Assembly (NCBI RefSeq): GCF_005869875.1
Contig: NZ_VAWG01000001.1
Coordinates: 372,001-436,000 of the forward strand
Length of the DNA stretch: 64,000 bases
Source of the DNA: Paenibacillus pinistramenti
Lineage (GTDB): Bacteria; Bacillota; Bacilli; Paenibacillales; Paenibacillaceae
Direction of reading: 5' to 3'
The notes under the pieces were generated by a model. The model was not told where the DNA came from, did not search any database, and worked only from the letters and a program-made list of their open reading frames with translations. This document shows, piece after piece, positions 1-7,814 of this stretch. Within the stretch, counting starts at the first letter, position 1; every line of letters starts with the position of its first letter. The translations under genes were made by a program, and so were the position numbers.

Positions 1-8
1 ACGCTCAT
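1..8 (-). CDS. 5' end of next gene in ylm cluster (probably sepF), cut by window edge
   Basis: An ATG on the minus strand at 8..6 follows the ylmE stop codon directly (TAA then ATG AGC GT) and has a strong GGAGAGGAGGAG ribosome binding site about 6-10 bases upstream, inside the end of ylmE. Only two codons and two bases lie in the window, so the product cannot be read. In Bacillales the gene after ylmE is normally sepF, a Z-ring associated division protein. The name is inferred from gene order only. Confidence 0.4.
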
Positions 9-704
9 TTACGACTCCTCCTCTCCTTTCCCTACCAAAAGAGAACCCAGGCGCAGCCATGTAGCGCCCTCCTGCACGGCAATTTCGAAATCGTTGGACA
101 TACCCATAGACAATTCTGTCAGCGGCTCACGGGTAACCTGCTGTTCATTCAGCTTGTCCCTCAGCTCGCGAAGGCCTCTAAAGACAGGCCGGGTCTCCTC
201 CGGCTCTGCTTCATAAGGAGCCATGGTCATTAATCCGATGACCTCCAGGTGGCTGAACCGGGACAAAGACCGGATAAACTCAGGCGCCTCCTCAGGTCTG
301 ATTCCCGATTTGGAGTCTTCGCCCGAAACGTTAACCTGTACAAAAATCTTAACCGTAATCCCGGCAGCTGAACAACGCTTCTCCAGCTCTTCCGCCAAAG
401 AGATGCGGTCCACAGAATGAATGTATTTAAACTTGTTGATAACGTCTTTAACTTTCCTGGTCTGCAGACTGCCGATAAAATGCCATGTCCCGCGTCCCTC
501 AAGATCTTCCCACTTCGGGCCCGCTGTCTCAAGCCGGTTCTCACCGATTTGATCCAGCCCCGCCTCCAAAACGGCGGCCGTCATCTCTGTGGACACATAT
601 TTGGTCACAGCTACAATCTTTATCTCTTCCCTGCTTCTGCCGCTTGCTTCACAGGCCCGCTGAACCCGCTCTTCCACCTGCTTGATCCGTTCTTTCAGTG
701 ACAG
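9..704 (-). CDS. ylmE: YggS/YlmE-family pyridoxal-phosphate homeostasis protein
   Basis: This is a cytoplasmic PLP-binding protein of the YggS/PROSC family, which buffers free pyridoxal phosphate and has no established enzymatic reaction. Family marks are visible: the PLP-lysine region IVAVTKYVS near the N terminus, GENR, WHFIGSLQTRK, and SMGMSNDFEIA near the C terminus. A GTG start at 677 would cut off the usual N terminus. A CTG codon at 704 gives MSLKERIKQ, restores the family length (231 aa) and sits 6 bases after AGAGAGGTGAG, so I chose it; the CTG start is unusual. The ribosome binding site overlaps the ylmD stop codon, so the two genes are translationally adjacent. Family call is firm; the start is an inference. 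Confidence 0.9.
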   Translation of the reverse strand: MSLKERIKQVEERVQRACEASGRSREEIKIVAVTKYVSTEMTAAVLEAGLDQIGENRLETAGPKWEDLEGRGTWHFIGSLQTRKVKDVINKFKYIHSVDRISLAEELEKRCSAAGITVKIFVQVNVSGEDSKSGIRPEEAPEFIRSLSRFSHLEVIGLMTMAPYEAEPEETRPVFRGLRELRDKLNEQQVTREPLTELSMGMSNDFEIAVQEGATWLRLGSLLVGKGEEES

Positions 705-710
705 AAAGGC

Positions 711-1562
711 TCACCTCTCTTTCAGGCCGATAAAGCTGGCCATTCTTCCTGTCTTGCCATTCTCTTTCCTGTGGGAGAAAAAGAGATCCCCATTTGTGCT
801 GGTACACCAATTTGTACATTCGATACGGCTCGGCATAATTCCTGCTTTAATCATAATCATTCGATTTAATTCTTTCAAGTTCAGCAGCCAGCGTCCTTCA
901 TTGGCAGAATTCTTAAAAGGCAGAGCCTGTTCCCCGGATACCCACTGTTCAACCAGGGGACGAACCTGGCCCATTACCTTCTCGTCAACCTCGTAGACAT
1001 CGCCGCCAATTGAAGGCCCTATAGCGGCCAGCAGCTGCTCCGGCCGGGTTCCGTAGGTGTCCGCCATGGTCTCGGCCACGCGGGCCGCAATCTCTGCAAT
1101 TGTGCCCTTCCATCCCGCATGCGCAAGCCCTACAACCTTGTGCTCGGGGTCATAGAAATAGAGAGGCACGCAATCCGCGTAGAAGGAAGTTAGCAGGATG
1201 CCGGGAACATTCGTCACCAAAGCATCGGTCTCCTGAAACGCGCTCTCGCGGTCCAGCCGGCCCCTGCCCCGGTCTTCTGCCGTCACAACGGCGACCCGGC
1301 TGCCGTGCGTTTGTTCGCCGCAGGTCAAGGCCTCCGGCTCAAAGCCGAGGGTGCGGGCAAGCCGCAGGCGGTTCTCAAGCACCGCAGACGGATCGTCTCC
1401 AACATGCAGCGCCAGATTCAGGCTGCCGTAGGGGGCGGCAGAGACACCGCCGTTCCGGCCGGTGAACCCGGCGGCTAACAGCGGCTCACGCTCCGTCCAC
1501 CGTGCCAGCTCAAAAATCTGCGGCTGCCCTTCTTTATACATTTTCCCAATAAACGGTTCCAT
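711..1562 (-). CDS. ylmD: YlmD/PgeF multicopper-like purine nucleoside phosphorylase (laccase domain)
   Basis: This 283-aa cytoplasmic protein belongs to the DUF152/YfiH family, once called laccases. Characterised members cleave purine nucleosides, and the E. coli member is linked to peptidoglycan editing. The zinc ligands are visible as the His of GEQTHGSRV, the Cys of SFYADCVPLYF and the His of GLAHAGWKGT. Length is typical. The ATG at 1562 follows GAGGTGAGGAT at good spacing. It sits between ylmC and ylmE in the conserved order ylmC-ylmD-ylmE-sepF that follows sigG in Bacillales. Its exact physiological substrate here is unknown. Confidence 0.92.
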   Translation of the reverse strand: MEPFIGKMYKEGQPQIFELARWTEREPLLAAGFTGRNGGVSAAPYGSLNLALHVGDDPSAVLENRLRLARTLGFEPEALTCGEQTHGSRVAVVTAEDRGRGRLDRESAFQETDALVTNVPGILLTSFYADCVPLYFYDPEHKVVGLAHAGWKGTIAEIAARVAETMADTYGTRPEQLLAAIGPSIGGDVYEVDEKVMGQVRPLVEQWVSGEQALPFKNSANEGRWLLNLKELNRMIMIKAGIMPSRIECTNWCTSTNGDLFFSHRKENGKTGRMASFIGLKER

Positions 1563-1660
1563 ATCCTCACCTCATTGATTACAAACAGCTTGACTGCCGT
1601 CCATTACATTGTCATCAGTGTACCATATTTCGTCACTTTCAAGGGCAGAGCATTCAGAGG

Positions 1661-2005
1661 TCAGTAGCTCCGGCGGTCGCTGCGTCCCTCTTTCAGCTCG
1701 CGGTATTCCCGGGCATCACGTTCGGCATAAACTACGTTATCCGACTCGGGAGCGCGGGGAGCGCTCGTCCGGGGCTCTTCCATTTTGACGAGGACGACGT
1801 CGGAGCCGATTTTGACAATATTTTTCCAGGGAATAATCAGGTCGCTCCCCCCGCCGAACAGTCCCATAAATTTGCTGTAGCCCGGAACGACGATAGCCTC
1901 GATTACCCCTCTGGCCATATCCAGCTCCAGATCACTGATCTGGCCGAGCCTGCGCCCGTCCACCACATTGATGACGTCTTTGGTCTGAAATTCGGAAATT
2001 TTCAA
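1661..2005 (-). CDS. ylmC: PRC-barrel sporulation protein YlmC/YmxH family
   Basis: This small 114-aa cytoplasmic protein has a PRC-barrel fold over residues 1-80 (KISEFQTKDVINVVDGRRLG, then DLELDMARGVIEAIVVPGY and the basic-hydrophobic end IIPWKNIVKIG). Its C-terminal tail of about 35 residues is charged and looks disordered. Members of this family are common next to sigG in spore formers and one is annotated as a sporulation protein, but the molecular role is not established. The TTG start at 2005 is supported by GAGGGTGAG just upstream. It probably follows sigG in the same transcription direction, behind the sigG terminator. Confidence 0.85.
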   Translation of the reverse strand: MKISEFQTKDVINVVDGRRLGQISDLELDMARGVIEAIVVPGYSKFMGLFGGGSDLIIPWKNIVKIGSDVVLVKMEEPRTSAPRAPESDNVVYAERDAREYRELKEGRSDRRSY

Positions 2006-2107
2006 GTGAACTCACCCTCGCTCTCCGCATCCTTTGCTCTATTTACTATATGTCCGGTGCCGGCGATATAGGCGGTCTAACCCGAGAATCAACATTAAAA
2101 AATAAAA

Positions 2108-2128
2108 AACGACCCAAAAAGGATCGTT
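2108..2128 (-). terminator. Intrinsic terminator after sigG
   Basis: The arms AACGATCC and GGGTCGTT pair with one G-U over an AAAAA/TTTTT loop, and the minus-strand transcript continues into a run of T (TTTTTTATTTTTT). The 3' arm begins at the last base of the sigG stop codon. This would end transcription of the spoIIGA-sigE-sigG unit before ylmC. Confidence 0.85.
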
Positions 2129-2910
2129 TATGACTTCACATGCTTCTGCATTTGTACAATGGCGGATTTCTCTAGTCTGGATACCTGAGCCTGGGAGATG
2201 CCGATCTCATCCGCAACTTCCATCTGCGTCTTACCTTCAAAGAAACGCATCGAAAGGATCATCTTCTCCCGTCTGCCCAGGCGCTGCATTGCTTCACGCA
2301 ATGCGATTCCTTCAATCCAGGATATATCTTTGTTGCGGTCATCACTGATTTGGTCCATGACGTAAATCGGATCCCCGCCGTCATTATAAATCGGTTCGAA
2401 TAAAGAAACAGGATCCTGAATGGAATCAAGCGCAAATACAACATCTTCTTTAGGAAGACCGAGCGCTGCGGAAATTTCAAGAACCGTTGGTTCTCTAGAG
2501 TTTTGATTGGTCAGGCTGTCCCGCATCTGCAGCGCCTTGTAAGCAATGTCCCTTAAGGAACGGGAGACCCGAATCGGGTTGTTATCGCGCAGATATCTGC
2601 GGATCTCACCGATGATCATCGGTACGGCATACGTAGAGAACTTGACGTTTTGGGACAGGTCAAAATTATCTATCGCCTTCATCAGACCGATACATCCGAC
2701 TTGAAACAGGTCGTCCACGAACTCGCCCCGGTTGTTGAAGCGCTGGATCACGCTCAGCACGAGCCGCAGATTTCCATTGACCAGCTTTTCTCTTGCTGCT
2801 CGCACGTGGTCTTGCTGTAAAGATACAAATAGTTCACGCATTTCCGCATTCGTTAGCACTGGCAGCTTCGCGGTATCCACACCGCAAATCTCGACTTTGT
2901 TTCGAGCCAT
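2128..2910 (-). CDS. sigG: Sporulation sigma factor SigG (late forespore)
   Basis: RNA polymerase sigma factor of the sigma-70 sporulation group, active in the forespore after engulfment. The N-terminal signature MARNKVEICGVDTAKLPVL is nearly identical to B. subtilis SigG. Region 2 (LVLSVIQRFNNRGEFVDDLFQVG, FSTYAVPMIIGEIRRYLRD) and region 4 (MILSMRFFEGKTQMEVADEIG, SQAQVSRLEKSA) are intact. The frame runs further upstream, but ATG 2910 (or 2913) fits the family N terminus and the GGGAGGT site. It lies about 80 bp after sigE, in the order spoIIGA-sigE-sigG. The gap holds a sigE terminator, so separate forespore transcription is expected; no clear sigma-F or sigma-G promoter could be fixed by eye. 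Confidence 0.97.
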   Translation of the reverse strand: MARNKVEICGVDTAKLPVLTNAEMRELFVSLQQDHVRAAREKLVNGNLRLVLSVIQRFNNRGEFVDDLFQVGCIGLMKAIDNFDLSQNVKFSTYAVPMIIGEIRRYLRDNNPIRVSRSLRDIAYKALQMRDSLTNQNSREPTVLEISAALGLPKEDVVFALDSIQDPVSLFEPIYNDGGDPIYVMDQISDDRNKDISWIEGIALREAMQRLGRREKMILSMRFFEGKTQMEVADEIGISQAQVSRLEKSAIVQMQKHVKS

Positions 2911-2978
2911 CATGTCATACCTCCCAAGGTGAAACATTAATGTTCATTATCTCCTTGGGCTGTCTTTTTATTCCTGAA

Positions 2979-3012
2979 AAAGTTTCGGAGGAGCTCCCAA
3001 TGAGCCCCTCCG
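2979..3012 (-). terminator. Terminator between sigE and sigG
   Basis: An 11-bp stem (CGGAGGGGCTC against GAGCTCCTCCG, one G-U) with a 5-base loop follows the sigE stop by a few bases and leads into AAACTTTTTC. It should reduce read-through from the spoIIG operon into sigG, in line with sigG having its own compartment-specific control. Confidence 0.8.
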
Positions 3013-3016
3013 ATCC

Positions 3017-3739
3017 TTAAACCATCTTATTAAATTCCTTGCGCAGACGCTTGATAATCCGCTTCTCCAGCCTAGAAATATAGGACTGAGAGATGCCGAG
3101 CAGATCGGCAACATCCTTCTGCGTCTTCTCTTCTCCGCCCTGAAGGCCGAACCGGAGCTCCATAATCATCCGCTCCCTGTCCGACAGCTTATCCAGCGCT
3201 TTGTGAAGCAGCTTGCGGTCGACCTGCTCTTCGATGTTGCGGTAGATGGTATCATTTTCGGTTCCGAGCACATCGGAGAGCAGAAGCTCATTGCCGTCCC
3301 AGTCAATATTAAGCGGCTCGTCAAAAGAGACCTCAGTCCGGATCTTATTATTTCTCCGCAGATACATCAAAATTTCATTCTCAATACAGCGTGAAGCGTA
3401 TGTAGCGAGCTTGATCTTTTTCTCCGGATCGAACGTATTGACCGCCTTGATCAGGCCGATCGCCCCTATAGAAACCAGATCTTCAATGTTGATGCCTGTG
3501 TTCTCGAATTTTCTGGCAATATACACAACAAGGCGCAAATTGCGTTCGATCAGCATCGCCCGGATGGCGTTATCCCCGGAAGACAGCTTCTGCAGCAGGT
3601 ACTCCTCTTCTTCTCTGGTCAAAGGAGGGGGCAGCGCTTCGCTCCCGCCTATATAGTAGATTTCTTCGCTTTTGAGGCCGAACATAAATAATAATCGGTA
3701 ATACTGCAGCTGCAGCCGAAGTTTTATTTTCACACCCAT
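3017..3739 (-). CDS. sigE: Pro-sigma-E, early mother-cell sporulation sigma factor
   Basis: Sigma factor for early mother-cell gene expression, made as an inactive membrane-tethered precursor. The first 28 or so residues are the pro-sequence (basic-amphipathic [19 protein letters not shown] followed by [18 protein letters not shown]). Cleavage by SpoIIGA in the B. subtilis protein falls near the YYIGG segment, which is conserved here. Region 2 ([38 protein letters not shown]) and region 4 ([20 protein letters not shown]) are complete. At 240 aa it is family length. ATG 3739 follows GGGGAGGAAAC. It is co-transcribed with spoIIGA, whose product is its processing protease. Confidence 0.98.
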   Translation of the reverse strand: MGVKIKLRLQLQYYRLLFMFGLKSEEIYYIGGSEALPPPLTREEEEYLLQKLSSGDNAIRAMLIERNLRLVVYIARKFENTGINIEDLVSIGAIGLIKAVNTFDPEKKIKLATYASRCIENEILMYLRRNNKIRTEVSFDEPLNIDWDGNELLLSDVLGTENDTIYRNIEEQVDRKLLHKALDKLSDRERMIMELRFGLQGGEEKTQKDVADLLGISQSYISRLEKRIIKRLRKEFNKMV

Positions 3740-3820
3740 GTCTGTTTCCTCCCCATGTTGACCATCATGAAGTCAGCTGATGATCTCTTTTGCTTCCAGA
3801 CTGCCCGGCATAGCTTCAGA

Positions 3821-4786
3821 CTAAGCAGTCTGTCCTGCGGCTTCCTGATTAGAGTTCTGTTCACAGCCCGGCTCGGCCAAAGACGGATGAATGATCGCCC
3901 GGTATGCTCCCTCAGCCGATAATTTGCCCCCGTCCAAACCAATTAGAACGCGCCGGGTGATATAGAGCTGACTGCCGATTGTCACTTTAACCTCATCCGG
4001 TTTGATCGCGAGCATAAACTGCGAACCCTTGTTGATGCCCCGATAAGGCACCAGACGCAGACGGTCTCTCCATGGAAAAGCCTCCATCTCCCCCAGCTCC
4101 AGCAGAAGGTTGTCCGCCCGGCCTTCAGCGAGCTTATCCCTCCAGCCAGACGGGAACACCGCTTCCCATAGCCCGGCTTCCATTACCATGACCGGCAGCC
4201 GGCTCAGCGGGTCCGTCAGCTGGTTGCCTGTATCCACCAGACCCTGACAGCTTACGATATGGCCTTCGATAGTTACCTCCACCTCGCCCGTATAAGAAGC
4301 CAGCCTCTCCTGCCTTTGCCGGCTGTTCTGCACATTTTTGAACGAAAGAATAACAACAAAGAATACAATCAATGAAAAAAGCGAGCCTACCTTCAGCCTG
4401 AAGCTTAAACCGCCGGACTGGGTAAACATAATTCCATTCCACAGCTCGCTTGAGCTCATCAGCAGATAATGAACCCCCAGGATTCCACCTGCGGCAACAA
4501 AGTTTACCACGTAAAAGGCACCCAGATTACGCATGTAATTTTGCAGGCTGCGAAAGCCGAAAGCGATCCACAGCATTACGACAGAGAATAGAAATTTGGT
4601 CAGAAACGTATACATAAATGACAATTGAGGCAGGAACATCATCAGGCAATACAGCGCCCCTATGACGGCTGATAAAGCTACTCTCCAATACTTCGGTTTT
4701 TGCTTGCGCATCCAGGCCGTCACCAGCAGCAGCGCACCATCAATCAGCAAATTGGTCAGGAAGATCAAATCAATATAGACTACCAT
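3821..4786 (-). CDS. spoIIGA: SpoIIGA, sigma-E processing membrane aspartic protease
   Basis: This membrane protease of the sporulation septum cleaves pro-sigma-E in the mother cell after a signal from the forespore (SpoIIR). The N-terminal half has about five hydrophobic segments, starting YIDLIFLTNLLIDGALLLV. The C-terminal half carries the aspartic protease motif GLVDTGNQLTDPL with the catalytic Asp, then IPYRG-like VPYRGI and the conserved end GLDGGKLSAEGAYRAIIHP. The open frame extends to a TTG at 4951, but ATG 4786 matches the family start, gives 321 aa and follows GGCAGGTGAAG. It is the first gene of the spoIIG operon, driven by the promoter at 4873-4940. Confidence 0.95.
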   Translation of the reverse strand: MVVYIDLIFLTNLLIDGALLLVTAWMRKQKPKYWRVALSAVIGALYCLMMFLPQLSFMYTFLTKFLFSVVMLWIAFGFRSLQNYMRNLGAFYVVNFVAAGGILGVHYLLMSSSELWNGIMFTQSGGLSFRLKVGSLFSLIVFFVVILSFKNVQNSRQRQERLASYTGEVEVTIEGHIVSCQGLVDTGNQLTDPLSRLPVMVMEAGLWEAVFPSGWRDKLAEGRADNLLLELGEMEAFPWRDRLRLVPYRGINKGSQFMLAIKPDEVKVTIGSQLYITRRVLIGLDGGKLSAEGAYRAIIHPSLAEPGCEQNSNQEAAGQTA

Positions 4787-4872
4787 TTGATAGGCTTCAC
4801 CTGCCTGTTTCCCCGGCATCCGGAGGACCTGGTATACGGCGCTGTTACAGGTCTGGCCGAGGGATGTGTTTA

Positions 4873-4940
4873 AGTATAAAGAGATTCCCCCATGAAGTCT
4901 GTCAAACATTGAAGGTGGACGCCGGACTTTTTTTGTCGGA
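4873..4940 (-). promoter_or_regulatory. spoIIG promoter: long-spaced -35/-10 with Spo0A-box-like sites
   Basis: On the minus strand TTGACA (4905..4900) and TATACT (4878..4873) are separated by 21 bp instead of the usual 17. The B. subtilis spoIIG promoter is known for a similar long spacer of about 22 bp and for activation by phosphorylated Spo0A. Plus-strand TGTCAAA (4900-4906), overlapping the -35, and TGTCGGA (4934-4940), 34 bp away, each match the 0A box TGTCGAA at 6 of 7. The start codon of spoIIGA lies about 80 bp downstream of the expected transcription start. Confidence 0.75.
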
Positions 4941-4988
4941 AAAATAAACAAAAAATACTGCTCAATTAGACGGCGTGGAGGCGGCGTG

Positions 4989-5020
4989 AAGGTAGTGAGA
5001 AGGTAGTGAGAAGGCAGTTT
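4989..5020. repeat. 11-bp tandem repeat upstream of spoIIG promoter
   Basis: Plus-strand AAGGTAGTGAG occurs twice in a row, followed by a degenerate third copy (AAGGCAGTTTG). It lies between the ftsZ terminator and the spoIIG promoter, in a stretch of about 130 bp with no gene. The period is close to one helical turn. Confidence 0.8.
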
Positions 5021-5077
5021 GAAGACAGCAAGAAGTTGGAGCGGAGCTTCGAAGCCTTATCCGGGTGCATTGGAGCA

Positions 5078-5112
5078 TAAAAAAACCGAACCTCGTAAGG
5101 ACAAGGCTCGGT
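5078..5112 (-). terminator. Terminator after ftsZ
   Basis: Minus-strand ACCGAGCCT pairs with AGGTTCGGT (one G-U) around a 10-base loop and is followed by TTTTTTTATG. It starts about 20 bp after the ftsZ stop and closes the dcw/ftsAZ transcription unit before spoIIGA. Confidence 0.88.
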
Positions 5113-5133
5113 CTCTAGTTCATTCTTCAATTC

Positions 5134-6243
5134 TTAATCGTTATTATTACGGCGATTGCGAAGGAAGGTAGGAATATCCAGCTGATCCGGCGTCGTTTGG
5201 TTGCCGAACGGTCTGAGCGTGGAATTCCGGGTATCCGCCGGATCAACAGCTCCTGGCACAGGCTTGCGAGGCGGAATTGCCGCACTGGACTTATGCTCAA
5301 ATCCTGTAGCAATAACCGTAACTTTAATTTCTTCCTTCAGGTTCTCATCAATGATCGCACCAAAAATCATGTTCACTTCAGGGTCAGAAGCGGAAATGAC
5401 GATTTCAGCAGCTTCGTTCACCTCATACAGCGACAGATTGGAGCCGCCGGTAATGTTCATGATGACACCGCGGGCGCCTTCGATAGAAGTCTCAAGAAGC
5501 GGGCTCATAATGGCTTTGCGTGCCGCTTCGGCTGCACGATTCTCACCCGTTGCAAGGCCGATGCCCATCAGGGCAGAACCGCGTTCGGTCATAATGGTCT
5601 TAACGTCAGCAAAGTCAAGGTTGATCAGACCAGGCACTGCGATCAGGTCCGAAATACCCTGCACCGCTTGGCGGAGCACGTTATCCGCTTCACGGAACGC
5701 TTCCAGCATTGGGGTCTTCTTATCCACAATTTCAAGCAGCCGGTCATTCGGAATGACGATCAACGTATCGACTTTCTCTTTCAAGCTTTCGATTCCAAGC
5801 TCTGCTTGGGAGGAACGCTTGCGCCCTTCGAAAGTAAAAGGACGGGTTACAACGCCAACTGTGAGCGCGCCGCACTCTTTGGCAATTTCTGCGATGACCG
5901 GAGCTGCACCTGTTCCGGTTCCGCCGCCCATACCGGCAGTAACGAACACCATGTCAGCGCCTTTAAGCGTATTGGCGATCAGCTCACGGGATTCCTCAGC
6001 CGCTTTCTTCCCCACTTCAGGATTGGCACCTGCACCAAGTCCGCGGGTCAGCTTGTCGCCAATCTGCAGCTTGTGTTCGGATTTAGCCAGATGAAGGGCC
6101 TGCGCGTCCGTATTCACGGTAATGAATTCAACGCCCTGAACACCGTTCTCGATCATACGGTTCACCGCGTTGCTGCCTCCACCGCCCACACCAATGACTT
6201 TAATTTTAGCCAAGCTTTCCATTTCAAAATCAAATTCCAACAT
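5134..6243 (-). CDS. ftsZ: Cell division GTPase FtsZ
   Basis: Tubulin homologue that polymerises into the cytokinetic Z ring at mid-cell, and at the pole during sporulation. Visible marks are the nucleotide-binding start [16 protein letters not shown], the tubulin signature [15 protein letters not shown], the T7-loop region [15 protein letters not shown], and the C-terminal peptide [10 protein letters not shown] that docks FtsA and SepF. Between the core and that peptide is a short linker of about 40 residues. It has 369 aa, starting [16 protein letters not shown]. It is 59 bp downstream of ftsA and shares its promoters at 7612-7656. Confidence 0.98.
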   Translation of the reverse strand: MLEFDFEMESLAKIKVIGVGGGGSNAVNRMIENGVQGVEFITVNTDAQALHLAKSEHKLQIGDKLTRGLGAGANPEVGKKAAEESRELIANTLKGADMVFVTAGMGGGTGTGAAPVIAEIAKECGALTVGVVTRPFTFEGRKRSSQAELGIESLKEKVDTLIVIPNDRLLEIVDKKTPMLEAFREADNVLRQAVQGISDLIAVPGLINLDFADVKTIMTERGSALMGIGLATGENRAAEAARKAIMSPLLETSIEGARGVIMNITGGSNLSLYEVNEAAEIVISASDPEVNMIFGAIIDENLKEEIKVTVIATGFEHKSSAAIPPRKPVPGAVDPADTRNSTLRPFGNQTTPDQLDIPTFLRNRRNNND

Positions 6244-6302
6244 TCTCTTCCAATCCCCCTCGTATATGCCTGAATGGCCCGTCCATCGTCAAGACGCTGT
6301 CC

Positions 6303-7565
6303 TTATATAAATTCACTGAAAATATTCTTTAGTCGTTCCATTAATCCCGGCTTACGAGGATTCTCTGGAGATGGGGCAGGCTTGCTCCGGTTAGCCGGTT
6401 TCTTTGAACCGCCGCCTCCTGTGTTTGTGCTGCGGACTCTGAGGCTTCGGATCACATTATGCAGAATACCAACCCCGCTGGTGAACCCAGGATCTCTTAC
6501 GCCGATATAATCCGGAACGGCTATACGAACAGAGGCTGCCAGCTCCTGCTGGGCTACCTGCAGCAATCCCGGCATGGAGACTGTGCCCCCCGTAAGGATA
6601 TAACCTCCCGGCAGCTCCGTGTAACCAAGACGCTTCACTTCCTGGCGAATCAGCTGAAAAATCTCCTGTACGCGCGGCTCTGCGATAGCAGCCAAATCTT
6701 CCTGTGTAAATTCCTTATCTACGTTGCTTCCAATCCGTGTTACCTTGAAGGTAACGTCCGGAGCTGCCGCTTCAATCAGCGCACAGCCGTACTTTAATTT
6801 TACTTTCTCTGCTTGATCCGTTAAAGTTCTAAGCCCGTAAGCGATATCGTTTGTAACAAATTCACCGCCGATTGGAAGCGTTGATGTTGCGGCAATTGTG
6901 CCGTTCTCAAAAACGGCAATGGTGGTGGCGCCTGCGCCAATATCAACCAAAACAGAGCCCATTGTTTTCTCGTCTTTGGAAAGGGCCAGCTGACCGGCTC
7001 CCAAAGAGAGAAGAACCAGATCCTTAATCTTAAGTCCTGCTTTCTCCACACAACGCAAAAGGTTATGTATTGCTGTCTTGGATCCGGTAATGATCGTCGC
7101 CTCTACTTCCAGACGAACACCGATCATTCCTCTCGGGTCCTGAATTCCTTCCAGGCCATCTACAATATACTGCTTGGCCACTACATCGATAATCTCCCGC
7201 TCCGGCGGAACAGCAATCACTTCTGAAGCTTTCAGAACCCGCTCAATATCTTCTTCACCGATTTCGCGGTCCTCATTAGACACTGCCACGACGCCATGGC
7301 TTGTCTGAAGTCCAATGTGATTACCGGAAATGCCGACATAAACTTCGGAGATTTGAATACCTACCATACGTTCTGCATGATCTATAGCATTTTTGATAGA
7401 TTGCACAGTTTGGTCAATATCGACAATCGCGCCCTTGCGAATGCCTTCCGAGTCGGCAGATCCAACTCCAATAATATTAAAGGTTCCGTTACCTACTTCC
7501 CCAATAATAGCCCGAACTTTGGATGTACCGATGTCCAAACTAACAATGATGTCATTGTTGCTCAA
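6303..7565 (-). CDS. ftsA: Cell division protein FtsA
   Basis: Actin-like ATPase that tethers FtsZ filaments to the membrane. The actin-fold elements are visible: phosphate-1 IIVSLDIGTSKVRAIIGEV, SHMA-type 1C subdomain around ISEVYVGISGNHIG, phosphate-2 SVLVDIGAGATTIAVF and adenosine motif YILTGGTVSMPGLL. The C-terminal PGLMERLKNIFSEFI is the amphipathic membrane-binding helix. The start is TTG 7565, supported by AGGAGGTG 8 bases upstream. Unlike B. subtilis, no ylxW, ylxX or sbp gene lies between divIB and ftsA; the 250-bp gap contains promoters instead. Confidence 0.97.
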   Translation of the reverse strand: MSNNDIIVSLDIGTSKVRAIIGEVGNGTFNIIGVGSADSEGIRKGAIVDIDQTVQSIKNAIDHAERMVGIQISEVYVGISGNHIGLQTSHGVVAVSNEDREIGEEDIERVLKASEVIAVPPEREIIDVVAKQYIVDGLEGIQDPRGMIGVRLEVEATIITGSKTAIHNLLRCVEKAGLKIKDLVLLSLGAGQLALSKDEKTMGSVLVDIGAGATTIAVFENGTIAATSTLPIGGEFVTNDIAYGLRTLTDQAEKVKLKYGCALIEAAAPDVTFKVTRIGSNVDKEFTQEDLAAIAEPRVQEIFQLIRQEVKRLGYTELPGGYILTGGTVSMPGLLQVAQQELAASVRIAVPDYIGVRDPGFTSGVGILHNVIRSLRVRSTNTGGGGSKKPANRSKPAPSPENPRKPGLMERLKNIFSEFI

Positions 7566-7611
7566 GTCCTTGGCACCTCCTATAGCCAGTTATAGTAAAA
7601 GTTTATTTGAA

Positions 7612-7656
7612 CATATACTAAACTATAATATTCAACGCAATTGAGCCTTTCCCTCT
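7612..7656 (-). promoter_or_regulatory. ftsAZ promoter region: sigma-H-like and sigma-A-like elements
   Basis: Minus strand AGAGGGAAA (7656..7648), 11 bases, then GTTGAAT (7636..7630) fits the sigma-H consensus RnAGGAwWW-N11/12-RnnGAAT with one mismatch. Overlapping it, TTGCGT (7640..7635) and TATATG (7617..7612) with 17-bp spacing is a plausible weaker sigma-A promoter. B. subtilis ftsAZ is likewise boosted by sigma-H at the onset of sporulation. Assigned by eye. Confidence 0.6.
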
Positions 7657-7814
7657 TTTTTCTACATTTTTTTTAGCCCGATAAGCATGCCAATTTCATC
7701 CAAACCCTGGCCTATACTTACGCCGGATTAAATGCAGAAAGAGAGAAGTCTGGCAGACAGTCCATAAAATGTATTCTACCATTGTTTTTTCCTTATGAGT
7801 AGTGCCAGTTTCTT

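Noticed and set aside
5197-6273. Long open frames on the plus strand opposite ftsZ
   Set aside because: They mirror the ftsZ codon structure and show no family resemblance or translation signal.
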